Assembly (NCBI RefSeq): GCF_024169245.1
Contig: NZ_JALJWP010000001.1
Coordinates: 3,349,501-3,413,500 of the forward strand
Direction of reading: 5' to 3'
DNA length: 64,000 bases
Source of the DNA: Pseudomonas koreensis
Lineage (GTDB): Bacteria > Pseudomonadota > Gammaproteobacteria > Pseudomonadales > Pseudomonadaceae
Shown here: piece after piece, positions 54,699 through 62,980 of the stretch
How the letters are laid out: each line of letters opens with the position of its first letter
Numbering within the stretch: the stretch's first letter is position 1
Notes under the pieces: generated by a model
What the model was told of the DNA's origin: nothing
Database searches by the model: none
Seen by the model: the letters and a program-made list of their open reading frames with translations, nothing else
Position numbers and translations under genes: made by a program

Positions 54699-56324
54699 AT
54701 GACGATCTCTCGACGCTGGTTCATGGCGGGCATGGCACTCACGGGCGCCGCGCTGCCTGCCGCTTTTTATGCACATCGTGAACTGACTCGCGAGGAGTTT
54801 CCGATCACCCCGGGCGAGGCCACGGTCGATCTGGCCGATACCGCCGGGCAACAGCTGGCGGACAATTTGCGTGGGGTCTGGGACATTCGCTTTACCGGTG
54901 CGGCGGCCGGGCTCGATGGTTTGCCGGCGCAAGGCCTGGAGCTGTTTCTCGACATCGCTCACCGCGGGCGCGGATTGCGCGGCTATCTCGACACCGGGAC
55001 GAATCTGCGTGCCGAGGGGCCTGCGCGTTATCAAGTGATTGGTGATCTGGCGCCGGGCAACGGTGCCGAGATGTATTGGCGTCTGCTGCGCACCGATGCG
55101 CCGTTAGAACCGCCCGTGTATGAATTCAAAGTCAAACTGGATGAAGTCTGGGCGGCGTTCGGCAATGCCGGCAGCGCCACGTTCACCGGGCAGGTCTTGC
55201 GCCTGGATCGGCCGTTGGCGTTGCCCGAACTGGACAATCAGTTCATCGCCATCAAACGGCGTTTTCCCGAAGCCCGCGAACGTACCGGTTTGAGTCCACA
55301 ATTGTTGGCCTGGCTGGTCGCGCCCGAGCATCGTCTGTTCCATCAGCTCTGGCATGCAACCCGCGACAAGTGGCACAAGCTCTCCGAGAAAAAACGCGAA
55401 GCGCTGCGCGGTATCGGCTGGCAGCCAGGGCCACGTGACAAGGAGCGCGATGCCCGTGGGCCAAGCAAGGATCGCAACGGCTCGGGCGTGGACTTTTTCT
55501 TTATGCACCGCCACATGCTCGGCATCGCCCGCTCGATGCAGGATCTGCCATCGTGGCCGGCGTTCCCGCAGCCGCAGCCTGAGCTGGAGCGTGACCGGCA
55601 GGGCTTCGCGCGTTACTTCGACAATCACGACGGCAACTCACTGCCGCCGACCTGGCTGGCCGAGGGTGATGACGAGTACACCAAGTGGGTCAGCGACATC
55701 AAAGCAGCGGAGACTTTTCAGAGCAATTTTCTGGTCTGGGAATCGCAGTACCGTGATCCGCGTTATTTATCGAAATTGACCCTCGGCCAGTTCGGTTCGG
55801 AAGTCGAACTGGGCCTGCACGACTGGCTGCACATGCGCTGGGCTTCAGTGGCGCGGGATCCGTCCAATGACATTCCAGTGCCGATGGCGCGGGATCAGGC
55901 AGACTTCGCTGCGCGCTGGTATGCGCCGGAAAACGACTTTCTCGGTGATCCGTTTTCCTCCCATGTGAATCCGGTGTTCTGGCGTTTCCACGGCTGGATT
56001 GATGATCGCCTGGAAGACTGGTTCCGCGCCCATGAACGTTTTCATCCGGGCGAAGTGAGTCGTTTGGAAGTCAACGGCGTGCCGTGGTTTGCGCCGGGCC
56101 GCTGGGTGGAAGTCGGCGATCCCTGGCTCGGCCCCGACACCCACGGCTGCAGCACCGTGCCCGGCCTGCAAGTCGGGCGCTCGGTGGAGATGGATCCGGA
56201 AACCATGAAACTGGCGCTGCGCATCACCTTCGGCGACGAAGACAACATGACCGAGCTGTTCCGCAAAGTGCCGCAGCGCCCGTGGTATGCGCGGCATCTG
56301 AAGGTCAAGGGCCGACAGCTCTAG
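54699..56324 (+). CDS. pvdP: PvdP, periplasmic tyrosinase for chromophore formation
   Basis: This 541-residue copper enzyme oxidises the tyrosine of ferribactin to form the dihydroxyquinoline chromophore. A Tat signal is present at the N-terminus (MTISRRWFMAGMALTGAALPAAFYA). Copper-binding histidine regions are visible in LFHQLWHATRDKWHKL, DFFFMHRHMLGI and HVNPVFWRFHGWIDDRLEDW, as in tyrosinases, with DTHGCSTVPGLQVG near the C-terminus. I chose the ATG at 54699 for signal-peptide geometry; 54678 is possible. It is a single gene with its own PvdS box, divergent from pvdMNO. The 1.2 kb after it is repeats. Confidence 0.93.
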   Translation: MTISRRWFMAGMALTGAALPAAFYAHRELTREEFPITPGEATVDLADTAGQQLADNLRGVWDIRFTGAAAGLDGLPAQGLELFLDIAHRGRGLRGYLDTGTNLRAEGPARYQVIGDLAPGNGAEMYWRLLRTDAPLEPPVYEFKVKLDEVWAAFGNAGSATFTGQVLRLDRPLALPELDNQFIAIKRRFPEARERTGLSPQLLAWLVAPEHRLFHQLWHATRDKWHKLSEKKREALRGIGWQPGPRDKERDARGPSKDRNGSGVDFFFMHRHMLGIARSMQDLPSWPAFPQPQPELERDRQGFARYFDNHDGNSLPPTWLAEGDDEYTKWVSDIKAAETFQSNFLVWESQYRDPRYLSKLTLGQFGSEVELGLHDWLHMRWASVARDPSNDIPVPMARDQADFAARWYAPENDFLGDPFSSHVNPVFWRFHGWIDDRLEDWFRAHERFHPGEVSRLEVNGVPWFAPGRWVEVGDPWLGPDTHGCSTVPGLQVGRSVEMDPETMKLALRITFGDEDNMTELFRKVPQRPWYARHLKVKGRQL

Positions 56325-56359
56325 ATTGGTTCACCACATACTCTGAATAGATCGTAATC

Positions 56360-56395
56360 CCTTGTAGGAGTGAGCCTGCTCGCGAAGTTTTTTCA
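56360..56395 (+). repeat. REP element
   Basis: A single REP (TGTAGGAGTGAGCCTGCTCGCGAA) lies shortly after the pvdP stop. Confidence 0.75.
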
Positions 56396-56420
56396 GGCGG
56401 TGGGGGGCTTTTTGAGTGAG

Positions 56421-56705
56421 TACATATCCGTTGCTGCGGTAACGGCTGCTTAGGGTTCCGCCCTTACGGCGGGTCACCTTTTTCAAACGCCAAAAAGGTA
56501 ACCCAAAAGGCTTGCTCCTACGTTCGGCCCCTCGCGGGCTCGGGGTTCCTTCGCTGCGGGATCGATCCGGGCGCAGCGGCTCCGGTTTGCTTCGCTGCAC
56601 CTCCTTCCGCTGTGTCTGGCTGCGCCAGACGGTCGCTGCGCTCCCACGCCCGGATCAATCCCTCCGCTCAGCCTTCCGACGTCGCCGGTGGATCAAGATC
56701 AAAAG
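56421..56705 (+). repeat. Long dispersed intergenic repeat, copy D
   Basis: It contains GGTCACCTTTTT / AAAAAGGTAACC, the outer arms GATCCGGGCG / CGCCCGGATC, and the inner stem GTCTGGC-TGC-GCCAGAC (56614-56630). Together with copy E, 150 bases further on in the same orientation, it forms a tandem pair sharing the lead-in GAGTACATATCC. Confidence 0.85.
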
Positions 56706-56747
56706 CCGCAGGCGAGCTGACACTCGGCCTAGGGGTGAACGCGGAGA

Positions 56748-56830
56748 CTGTAGGAGCTGCCGAAGGCTGCGATCTTTTGATCTTGCTTGCTCTTGCTCTT
56801 GTAGGAGTGAGCCTGCTCGCGAAAGCTTTT
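56748..56830. repeat. GTAGGAGCTGCCG element and REP
   Basis: CTGTAGGAGCTGCCGAAGGC with following TGCGATC (about 56748-56785) is followed by a REP (about 56800-56825), between the two tandem long repeats. Confidence 0.75.
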
Positions 56831-56855
56831 TTTGGGGCGTGGGGTATTTTTTGAG

Positions 56856-57140
56856 TGAGTACATATCCATTGCTGCGGTAACGGCTGCTCAGGGTTCCGC
56901 CCTTACGGCGGGTCACCTTTTTCAAACGCCAAAAAGGTAACCCAAAAGGCTTGCTCCTACGTTCGGCCCTCGCAGGCTCGGGTTCCTTCGCTGCGGGATC
57001 GATCCGGGCGCAGCGGCTCCGGTTTGCTTCGCTGCACCTACACTCGCTGTGTACGACTGCGTCGTACGGTCGCTGCGCTCCCACGCCCGGATCAATCCCT
57101 CCGCTCAGCCTTCCGACGTCGCTGGTGGATCAAGATCAAA
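56856..57140 (+). repeat. Long dispersed intergenic repeat, copy E
   Basis: It is nearly identical to copy D except in the centre, where the inner stem is GTACGAC-TGC-GTCGTAC (57051-57067) instead of GTCTGGC-TGC-GCCAGAC. Confidence 0.85.
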
Positions 57141-57185
57141 AGCCACAGGCGAGCTGACACTCGGCCGAGAGGTGGACGCGGAGAC

Positions 57186-57532
57186 TGTAGGAGCTGCCGA
57201 AGGCTGCGATCTTTTGATCTTGCATTTAAGGATCAAGATCAAAAGATCGCAGCCTTCGGCAGCTCCTACAGGGGGGGCCTTGTTGTGCCGTAAATTGTGA
57301 TCTGTGCGCAGTTCCATTGTAGGAGTGAGCCTGCTCGCGATGGCGTCGTGTCAGTCAGCCTATTTGGTGGACGACCCACCGCCATCGCGAGCAGGCTCAC
57401 TCCTACAGAAAAGCAAGATCAAAAGATCGCAGCCTTCGGCAGCTCCTACAGGGGGGGCTTTGTTGTGCCGTAAATTGTGATCTGTGAGCAGTTCCATTGT
57501 GGGAGCGAGCTTGCTCGCGAAGGCGTCAGTCC
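57186..57532. repeat. Hairpins, REPIN and 180-bp local duplication
   Basis: A long inverted repeat at about 57186-57272 has arms of CTGTAGGAGCTGCCGAAGGC and onward to GATCTT. A REPIN lies at about 57316-57415. The segment 57233-57350 recurs at 57413-57532, offset exactly 180 bases and differing at few positions; both copies end in a REP. No gene is seen between pvdP and opmQ (56325-57548). Confidence 0.8.
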
Positions 57533-57548
57533 AGTCGCCGCGTCGCTG

Positions 57549-58943
57549 TCAGGTCTCTTGCCAACCACCACCCAACGCTTTGTACAAGGCAATGCTGGCC
57601 TGCAACCGCGCCAGGCGCAGTTGCACGTTCAGATCCTGCGCGGCATACAGCGTGCGCTGGGTTTGCAGGACGGTGAGCAGGTCTTCGGCGCCGGCTTGGT
57701 AGCGGCTTTGGGCGATGTCGAAGGCGGTTTGTGCCTGGGTCAGTTCTTCGCTTTGCCATTGCCGCTGTTCGTCGAGGCCACGGATGCTGCTGAGGGCTTT
57801 TTCGACGTCGGCGAAGCCATTGATGATTGCCCCGCGATAGGTCTCCAACAGTTCATCCTGGCGGGCCTTGGCCTTGTCGCGTTCGGCGCTGAGGCGGCCG
57901 TTGTTGAAGATCGGCGCGGTCAGCCCCGAGGACAGGTTGTAGAACGTCGTGCGCAGCAGGTCGGCGGCGAGGTCGGCGCCGCTGCCGAGGCTGGCTGTCA
58001 GGGTGATTTTCGGCAGCATCGCGGCGCGGGCGACGGTGACATCAGCCTGGGCTGCCGCGAGCTTGGCTTCAGCACTGGCAATGTCCGGGCGGCGGCTGAG
58101 CAAATCGCTCGGCACGCCGCTGGCGATGTCCGGCCAGTGCAATTGGGCGAAGGATTGCTCGGGCAACGGCAGCGCTTGCACCGGCTGGCCGAGCAGGGCG
58201 GCGAGGCTGATCAATGCTTCGCGGGCCTGTTGTTGCACCAGCGGCAGGCGACGCTGTTGTTCGGCCACCAGGCTTTTCTGCTGGGCCAGTTCCAGCGCAG
58301 TGGCGCTGCCGGCGTCAAAACGGGTCTGCACCAGATGCAGCACGTTCTGCGCATTGGTCAGATTGAGCTCGGCGATGCGCGCCTGCTCACGCAGGGCCAA
58401 AGCTTGGGTGTAACTGTTGGCGACGCCGCTGAGCAAGGTCAGCTCGACGGTGGCGCGGTCGAACTCGCTGGCCTGCACAGCGAACGCGGCACTGTCGCGC
58501 GCGGCTCGATTGCCGCCCCAGAAATCGATCTCGTAACTGGCGCTGAGCTCGGCGTCGTAATAATCCAGCGAACGATTCTCAGGGCTGACATCCAGTTGGC
58601 TGTAACCCTTGCCGTGGATCAGTTTCTGCCGGTTGGCATTCAATCCGGCCTTGAGCTCCGGCAGCAGCGGCGCGCCGGCTATGGTTGCGCTGGCCTGAGC
58701 CTGTCGGACCCGCGCCATCGCGGCGGCGAGGTCGTAGCTGCCCAGTCGCGCCTGTTCCACCAGCCGCTCCAGTTCAGGGCTGCCGAACTGCGTCCACCAT
58801 TGCCGATTGCTCTGCAATGCGCCGAGGCTGTCCGCGGACTGCCAAGCGCTCGGTGGCTGCACGGCGCTGTCGAGGCGCGGCGCCGGGCTGCTGCAGGCGG
58901 CCAGCAACAGGCTGGCGGCGAGAAACGTCAGTCGCACTTTCAT
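57549..58943 (-). CDS. opmQ: OpmQ, outer-membrane channel of the PvdRT-OpmQ efflux pump
   Basis: This 464-residue TolC-family outer-membrane lipoprotein has the signal and lipobox LTFLAASLLLAACSS, with the Cys at about residue 15. Two outer-membrane efflux repeats follow (WWTQFGSPELERLVEQA, SYEIDFWGGNRAARDSA, LLSRRPDIASAEAKLAAAQADV). With PvdR and PvdT it recycles or secretes pyoverdine from the periplasm. The start at 58943 is fixed by the signal peptide; upstream codons overlap pvdT. It lies 7 bases after the pvdT stop and is the last gene of the operon. Confidence 0.94.
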   Translation of the reverse strand: MKVRLTFLAASLLLAACSSPAPRLDSAVQPPSAWQSADSLGALQSNRQWWTQFGSPELERLVEQARLGSYDLAAAMARVRQAQASATIAGAPLLPELKAGLNANRQKLIHGKGYSQLDVSPENRSLDYYDAELSASYEIDFWGGNRAARDSAAFAVQASEFDRATVELTLLSGVANSYTQALALREQARIAELNLTNAQNVLHLVQTRFDAGSATALELAQQKSLVAEQQRRLPLVQQQAREALISLAALLGQPVQALPLPEQSFAQLHWPDIASGVPSDLLSRRPDIASAEAKLAAAQADVTVARAAMLPKITLTASLGSGADLAADLLRTTFYNLSSGLTAPIFNNGRLSAERDKAKARQDELLETYRGAIINGFADVEKALSSIRGLDEQRQWQSEELTQAQTAFDIAQSRYQAGAEDLLTVLQTQRTLYAAQDLNVQLRLARLQASIALYKALGGGWQET

Positions 58944-58950
58944 AGGTCGA

Positions 58951-60921
58951 TCATTCACTGGTAAGGGCCGTGACCGGGTCGAGCCGGGCAGCTTTGCGGG
59001 CCGGCATGAAGCCGAAAATGACACCGGTGACCAGCGCGCAGGCAAACGCGCCAATCACCGCCAGCGCTTGAAAGGCGATCGCCACGCCGCTGAGCAACAA
59101 CACGCCGCCGACCAGCAGCGCCAGGCCGATCCCGGCGATACCGCCGACCACCGATAGCATCACTGCTTCAGTGAGGAACTGGCGCAGGATGTCGCGCTGA
59201 CGTGCGCCGGTGGCCATGCGAATACCGATCTCGCGGGTGCGTTCGCGCACGGTCATCAACATGATGTTCATCACGCCGATACCGCCGACCAGCAGGGAAA
59301 TCGCCGCAATCGCCCCGAGCATCAGCGACAGCGTGCCTTGCGTGCGCGCTTCGGCCTGAATCATCGCGGCATTGTTGGTCAGCTCGAAATCCTTCTTGCC
59401 GTGATGGCGACGCAGCATCGCCTGCTCGATCGCCTGTTCGGCGTCCTTGACTTTGCGCGCATCTTTGGCGGCGATCACCACGTATTGCGGATTGCGACTG
59501 CCGAACAGGCGCATGCTCGCCGCCGAATAGGGCACGGCGATGCGGTTGTCACTGTCGGAATCGCCAGAGCTGGCGCCTTTTTCCGCGAGCACGCCGAGGA
59601 TCTGGAACGGCACGTTTTCGATGAGGATGTATTGACCGATCGGGTCGGCGACGTCCTTGAGCAACTTGTCGCGGACCTTGGTGCCGATCACCGCGACAGC
59701 GGCGGCGCTGTCTTCATCGGCCTGGGTGAAGTAACTGCCCTGGATCACCGGCCAATTGAAAATCACCGGGAAGTTGGTGTCGTTGCCGCCGACGTAACTG
59801 CTGTGGTCGGCATTGCCAAAGCGCACGCCGGCAGTCGAGCCGTTGACCGGCATGATTCGTTCCACCTGGGGCAGGGCGGACAGTTCGGCGACGTCGTCGA
59901 GGGTGATGATGCCCTCCGGCGTACGCGGGTTCGGTGCCGAGCCGCTGAGGTAAATGATGTTGGAGCCGAACGCTCCCATTTGCGCCATGACCTGGCGCTT
60001 GCTGCCTTCGCCGACGGCGAGCATGACCACCACCGAGGCTACGCCAATGACGATGCCGAGCAGCGTCAGCGCCGTGCGAAAACGGTTGATCCACATCACC
60101 CGCCACGCGGCTTGCACGGCGTCGACCAATTCGCCTTTCCAGGCGCCGGTCTCATTGCTGCCGCTGCTCAGGCGCTGGCGCAGGTCGACCGCTTGCAGCG
60201 CGCCGGGATTGGCCGCAGGTGGCGCGGACGCGTGCTCGGCGCTGTCACTGATGATCAGGCCGTCGCGGATTTCGATGATGCGTTTGGCTCGTTGTGCCAC
60301 TTCGCGGTCATGGGTGATGAGGATCACCACATGGCCCTGATCGGCGAGTTCGTCGAGCAGGGTCATCACCTCGGCGCCGCTGTGGCTGTCGAGGGCGCCG
60401 GTCGGCTCGTCGGCGAGGATGATGTGGCCGCCGTTCATCAGCGCGCGGGCAATCGACACCCGCTGTTGTTGCCCGCCGGAAAGCTGATGCGGACGGTTGC
60501 CGGTGCGAGTGCCGAGACCGAGACGTTCCAGCAGCGCAAAGGCTCGGGCATGCCGCTCGGCGGCCGGGGTGCCGGCGTAGATGGCCGGCATCTCGACGTT
60601 TTCCTGCGCCGAGCCGGAGGGGATCAGGTGATAGCCCTGAAAGACAAAACCGAACGCTTCGCGGCGCAGCCAGGCCAGTTCATCGCTGTCCAGCTGCGCG
60701 ACGTTTTCCCCGGCGAAGCGGTATTCGCCACTGGTGGGGCGGTCGAGGCAACCGAGAATGTTCATCAGTGTCGATTTGCCCGAACCGGAGGCGCCGACGA
60801 TGGCGACGAACTCGCCGGCGTGGATCGACAGATCGATCCCGCGCAGCACTTCCACCAGCGGGCTGTCATCTCCGCCGTAGGCTTTGCGGATCTGCCGCAG
60901 GTCGATCAGAGGCGTGTGCAT
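58951..60921 (-). CDS. pvdT: PvdT, MacB-type ABC transporter of PvdRT-OpmQ
   Basis: This 656-residue inner-membrane protein has an N-terminal ATPase domain: Walker [17 protein letters not shown] (about 40), signature [15 protein letters not shown] and Walker [13 protein letters not shown] MacB-type permease follows, with one membrane segment near 285, a large periplasmic domain, and three C-terminal segments ([31 protein letters not shown], then the last two). It powers efflux through PvdR and OpmQ. It begins directly at the pvdR stop with no spacer. Confidence 0.95.
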   Translation of the reverse strand: MHTPLIDLRQIRKAYGGDDSPLVEVLRGIDLSIHAGEFVAIVGASGSGKSTLMNILGCLDRPTSGEYRFAGENVAQLDSDELAWLRREAFGFVFQGYHLIPSGSAQENVEMPAIYAGTPAAERHARAFALLERLGLGTRTGNRPHQLSGGQQQRVSIARALMNGGHIILADEPTGALDSHSGAEVMTLLDELADQGHVVILITHDREVAQRAKRIIEIRDGLIISDSAEHASAPPAANPGALQAVDLRQRLSSGSNETGAWKGELVDAVQAAWRVMWINRFRTALTLLGIVIGVASVVVMLAVGEGSKRQVMAQMGAFGSNIIYLSGSAPNPRTPEGIITLDDVAELSALPQVERIMPVNGSTAGVRFGNADHSSYVGGNDTNFPVIFNWPVIQGSYFTQADEDSAAAVAVIGTKVRDKLLKDVADPIGQYILIENVPFQILGVLAEKGASSGDSDSDNRIAVPYSAASMRLFGSRNPQYVVIAAKDARKVKDAEQAIEQAMLRRHHGKKDFELTNNAAMIQAEARTQGTLSLMLGAIAAISLLVGGIGVMNIMLMTVRERTREIGIRMATGARQRDILRQFLTEAVMLSVVGGIAGIGLALLVGGVLLLSGVAIAFQALAVIGAFACALVTGVIFGFMPARKAARLDPVTALTSE

Positions 60922-62085
60922 TCAGCCTCCATGACCGCTGGCCGGCGCGCTGAGAATATGCTCGCCCTCGGCCAGACCTTCCAGCACCTGAGTGCGCAGG
61001 CGATCACTGATGCCGGTGCGTACTTCCCGCGTTTGAATGTCACCGTTGGCAGCGACGATCTGCGCCCGCTGCCACTGTGGACGCGAACCCGGTTGCAGGG
61101 CGGCGCTCGGCACGGTCAGGGTGTCCTGCGCCTGTTGCGCAACGAAGAATACCTGGGCGGTCATGTCGGTCATCAGGCTGTGATCGGCGTTGTCGACGTC
61201 AAGCAGCACGGTATAAAGAACCACGCGTTCGCTGCCGCTGCGGCCGCTGGTAGGACTGCCGCCCTGATTCTGTTCGAGCGGGCGCGGCGGCACCGGCAGG
61301 ATCTGCCGCACGGTGCTGCTCCAGCGTCGGTTGCCGCCGCTGAGAGTAGTGAAATAGGCGGTCATGCCCGGTTTGACATGGCCAATGTCGGCCTCCGAAA
61401 CTTCGGCCCATACCGTCATCGGCGACAGTCGGGCGATGCGCAGGATCAGCGGGGTCTGTTGCTGAGCGTTGAGGGTCTGGCCTTCGCGCGCACCAATGGC
61501 GACCACAGTTCCGCTCATCGGCGCGTAGATACGCGTGTAACCGAGTTCCGCCTCGTCACTGCGCAGGCTGGCCTGGGCCTGACGGATCTGTGCCTGGAAC
61601 ATGTCGATGCGCGCCTGGGTCGCACGCACCTCGGCGCGGGCGGTCTGCACGTCTTCCTCGCGGGTGGCGCCACCGGCGGCGAGTTTCTGCTGGCGCTGGT
61701 ATTTCTGCTGCGCCAGATCGTGCTGGGCACGTTGCTCTTGAAGCTGCGCCTTGAGGTTTTCAATGGAGAAGCGCCCGGCATCGAGTTTGGCTTTCTGCGT
61801 CGACGGGTCGATTTCCACCAGCAACTGGCCTTCCTTGACCGCGTCACCGGCCTCGACGTGAATCTTCTGAATTTGCCCCGAGGCCTGCGCGCCGACATCC
61901 ACGTAGCGGCGCGGTTGCAAGGTACCGAGCGCCGTTACGCTGTTTTCGATATCGCCCCGGCTGACTTGCACGGTGGCAACGGCGTCGCGACCGGGTGGCA
62001 GCACTTGCCAGGCAGCAACGGCGATCACGGGAATCAGACAGAGGGCGGCGAACAGCGCGCGACGGGCGGGGCGGGGACGATTCAT
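60922..62085 (-). CDS. pvdR: PvdR, periplasmic adaptor of PvdRT-OpmQ
   Basis: This 387-residue membrane-fusion protein of the MacA/HlyD family has an N-terminal anchor (ALFAALCLIPVIAVAAWQVLP), then a lipoyl half-motif VGAQASGQIQKIHVEAGDAVKEGQLL, a coiled-coil hairpin (about 100-180, with KYQRQQKLAAGGATREEDV), and the second lipoyl half YAPMSGTVVAIGAREGQTL. I chose the ATG at 62085, which gives a normal short cytoplasmic N-terminus, over the open frame to 62166. An exact PvdS box lies 66 bases upstream. Confidence 0.93.
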   Translation of the reverse strand: MNRPRPARRALFAALCLIPVIAVAAWQVLPPGRDAVATVQVSRGDIENSVTALGTLQPRRYVDVGAQASGQIQKIHVEAGDAVKEGQLLVEIDPSTQKAKLDAGRFSIENLKAQLQEQRAQHDLAQQKYQRQQKLAAGGATREEDVQTARAEVRATQARIDMFQAQIRQAQASLRSDEAELGYTRIYAPMSGTVVAIGAREGQTLNAQQQTPLILRIARLSPMTVWAEVSEADIGHVKPGMTAYFTTLSGGNRRWSSTVRQILPVPPRPLEQNQGGSPTSGRSGSERVVLYTVLLDVDNADHSLMTDMTAQVFFVAQQAQDTLTVPSAALQPGSRPQWQRAQIVAANGDIQTREVRTGISDRLRTQVLEGLAEGEHILSAPASGHGG

Positions 62086-62150
62086 GCAGGGTTCCGGCCA
62101 GTGGTTGCGGCCCGTCGCAAGGCACGACAGACACAGGGGCTGTCCTGTAA

Positions 62151-62174
62151 ACGAGGCATGGGCCACGGAATTTA
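62151..62174 (-). promoter_or_regulatory. PvdS iron-starvation box for pvdRT-opmQ
   Basis: On the minus strand TAAAT-N16-CGT is exact, 66 bases before pvdR. Confidence 0.8.
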
Positions 62175-62248
62175 GCCGCAGACACCTCGAGTCACCGGGT
62201 GCCGGGCGAGCACTATTTGTCCGGGATATGGAATCAGCTCTTTAAATC

Positions 62249-62270
62249 TATATGAGAATTACTATAAATT
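62249..62270 (+). promoter_or_regulatory. Probable Fur box before fpvI
   Basis: The AT-rich sequence TATATGAGAATTACTATAAA resembles the Pseudomonas Fur site (AATGAGAATnATTnTCATT type). It stands in the divergent gap between pvdR and fpvI, about 100 bases before fpvI. Confidence 0.5.
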
Positions 62271-62365
62271 ACGCACTTCAAGTTGCCACTATCTTGCTAC
62301 TGCGTCATCCGCAGGTCTGATCAGTGCGCTCAAGGACAGAAACGGCATCGATGCGGTCGGGAGTC

Positions 62366-62848
62366 ATGTTGGAAAACTACTATCGTGAGCTGGTGTGTTT
62401 CCTCAACGCCAGACTGGGCAACCGTCAGGTCGCCGAGGATGTGGTGCATGACGCCTATGTACGCGTGCTGGAGCGCTCCAGCGAAGTGCCGATCGAACAG
62501 CCACGGGCCTTCCTTTATCGCACCGCGCTGAACCTGGTCATCGACGATCACCGCCGCAACGCGCTGCGCCAGGTCGAATCGCTGGACGTGCTGGACAACG
62601 AAGAGCGCTACTTCACCCCGTCACCCCACGGCACCCTCGATCACGGCCAGCGTCTGGAAATGCTCCAGCGCGCATTGGCCGAGTTGCCGCCGCTGTGCCG
62701 CGACAGTTTTCTGCTACGCAAGATCGAAGGCCTGTCCCATCCGGAAATCGCTCAGACACTCGGCATCTCCCGGGCACTGGTGGAAAAACACATCGTCAAC
62801 GCCATGAAGCATTGCCGCTTGCGTATCCAGCAATGGGATGGCCAGTGA
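62366..62848 (+). CDS. fpvI: FpvI, ECF sigma factor for the pyoverdine receptor gene
   Basis: This 160-residue iron-starvation sigma factor drives fpvA transcription in P. aeruginosa. Region 2 is clear (LENYYRELVCFLNARLGNRQVAEDVVHDAYVRVLE), as is region 4 (LPPLCRDSFLLRKIEGLSHPEIAQTLGISRALVEKHIVNAMKHC). The start at 62366 has GGGAG upstream and gives the FpvI-family N-terminus. It lies between divergent pvdR and downstream pvdA. The anti-sigma gene fpvR, adjacent to fpvI in PAO1, is absent here. A Fur-like box precedes it. Confidence 0.93.
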   Translation: MLENYYRELVCFLNARLGNRQVAEDVVHDAYVRVLERSSEVPIEQPRAFLYRTALNLVIDDHRRNALRQVESLDVLDNEERYFTPSPHGTLDHGQRLEMLQRALAELPPLCRDSFLLRKIEGLSHPEIAQTLGISRALVEKHIVNAMKHCRLRIQQWDGQ

Positions 62849-62859
62849 TCCGCGCCGGT

Positions 62860-62883
62860 TAAATTTCCTCTCATCGTCCTCGT
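62860..62883 (+). promoter_or_regulatory. PvdS iron-starvation box for pvdA
   Basis: TAAAT-N16-CGT is exact, starting 12 bases after the fpvI stop and ending 98 bases before pvdA. Confidence 0.8.
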
Positions 62884-62980
62884 TCCTACTCAACAGACGA
62901 CCTGCTGACCTGATACAGGCCGGTCAGGCCACCCAGGCTTTTTTCCCCGCGTTGAGGGGTTCATCCAGAGGACACTGGAA

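Noticed and set aside
59338..62175. A 945-codon plus-strand frame opposite pvdT-pvdR.
   Set aside because: It is an antisense shadow; it spans two well-defined genes on the other strand and has no motif of its own.
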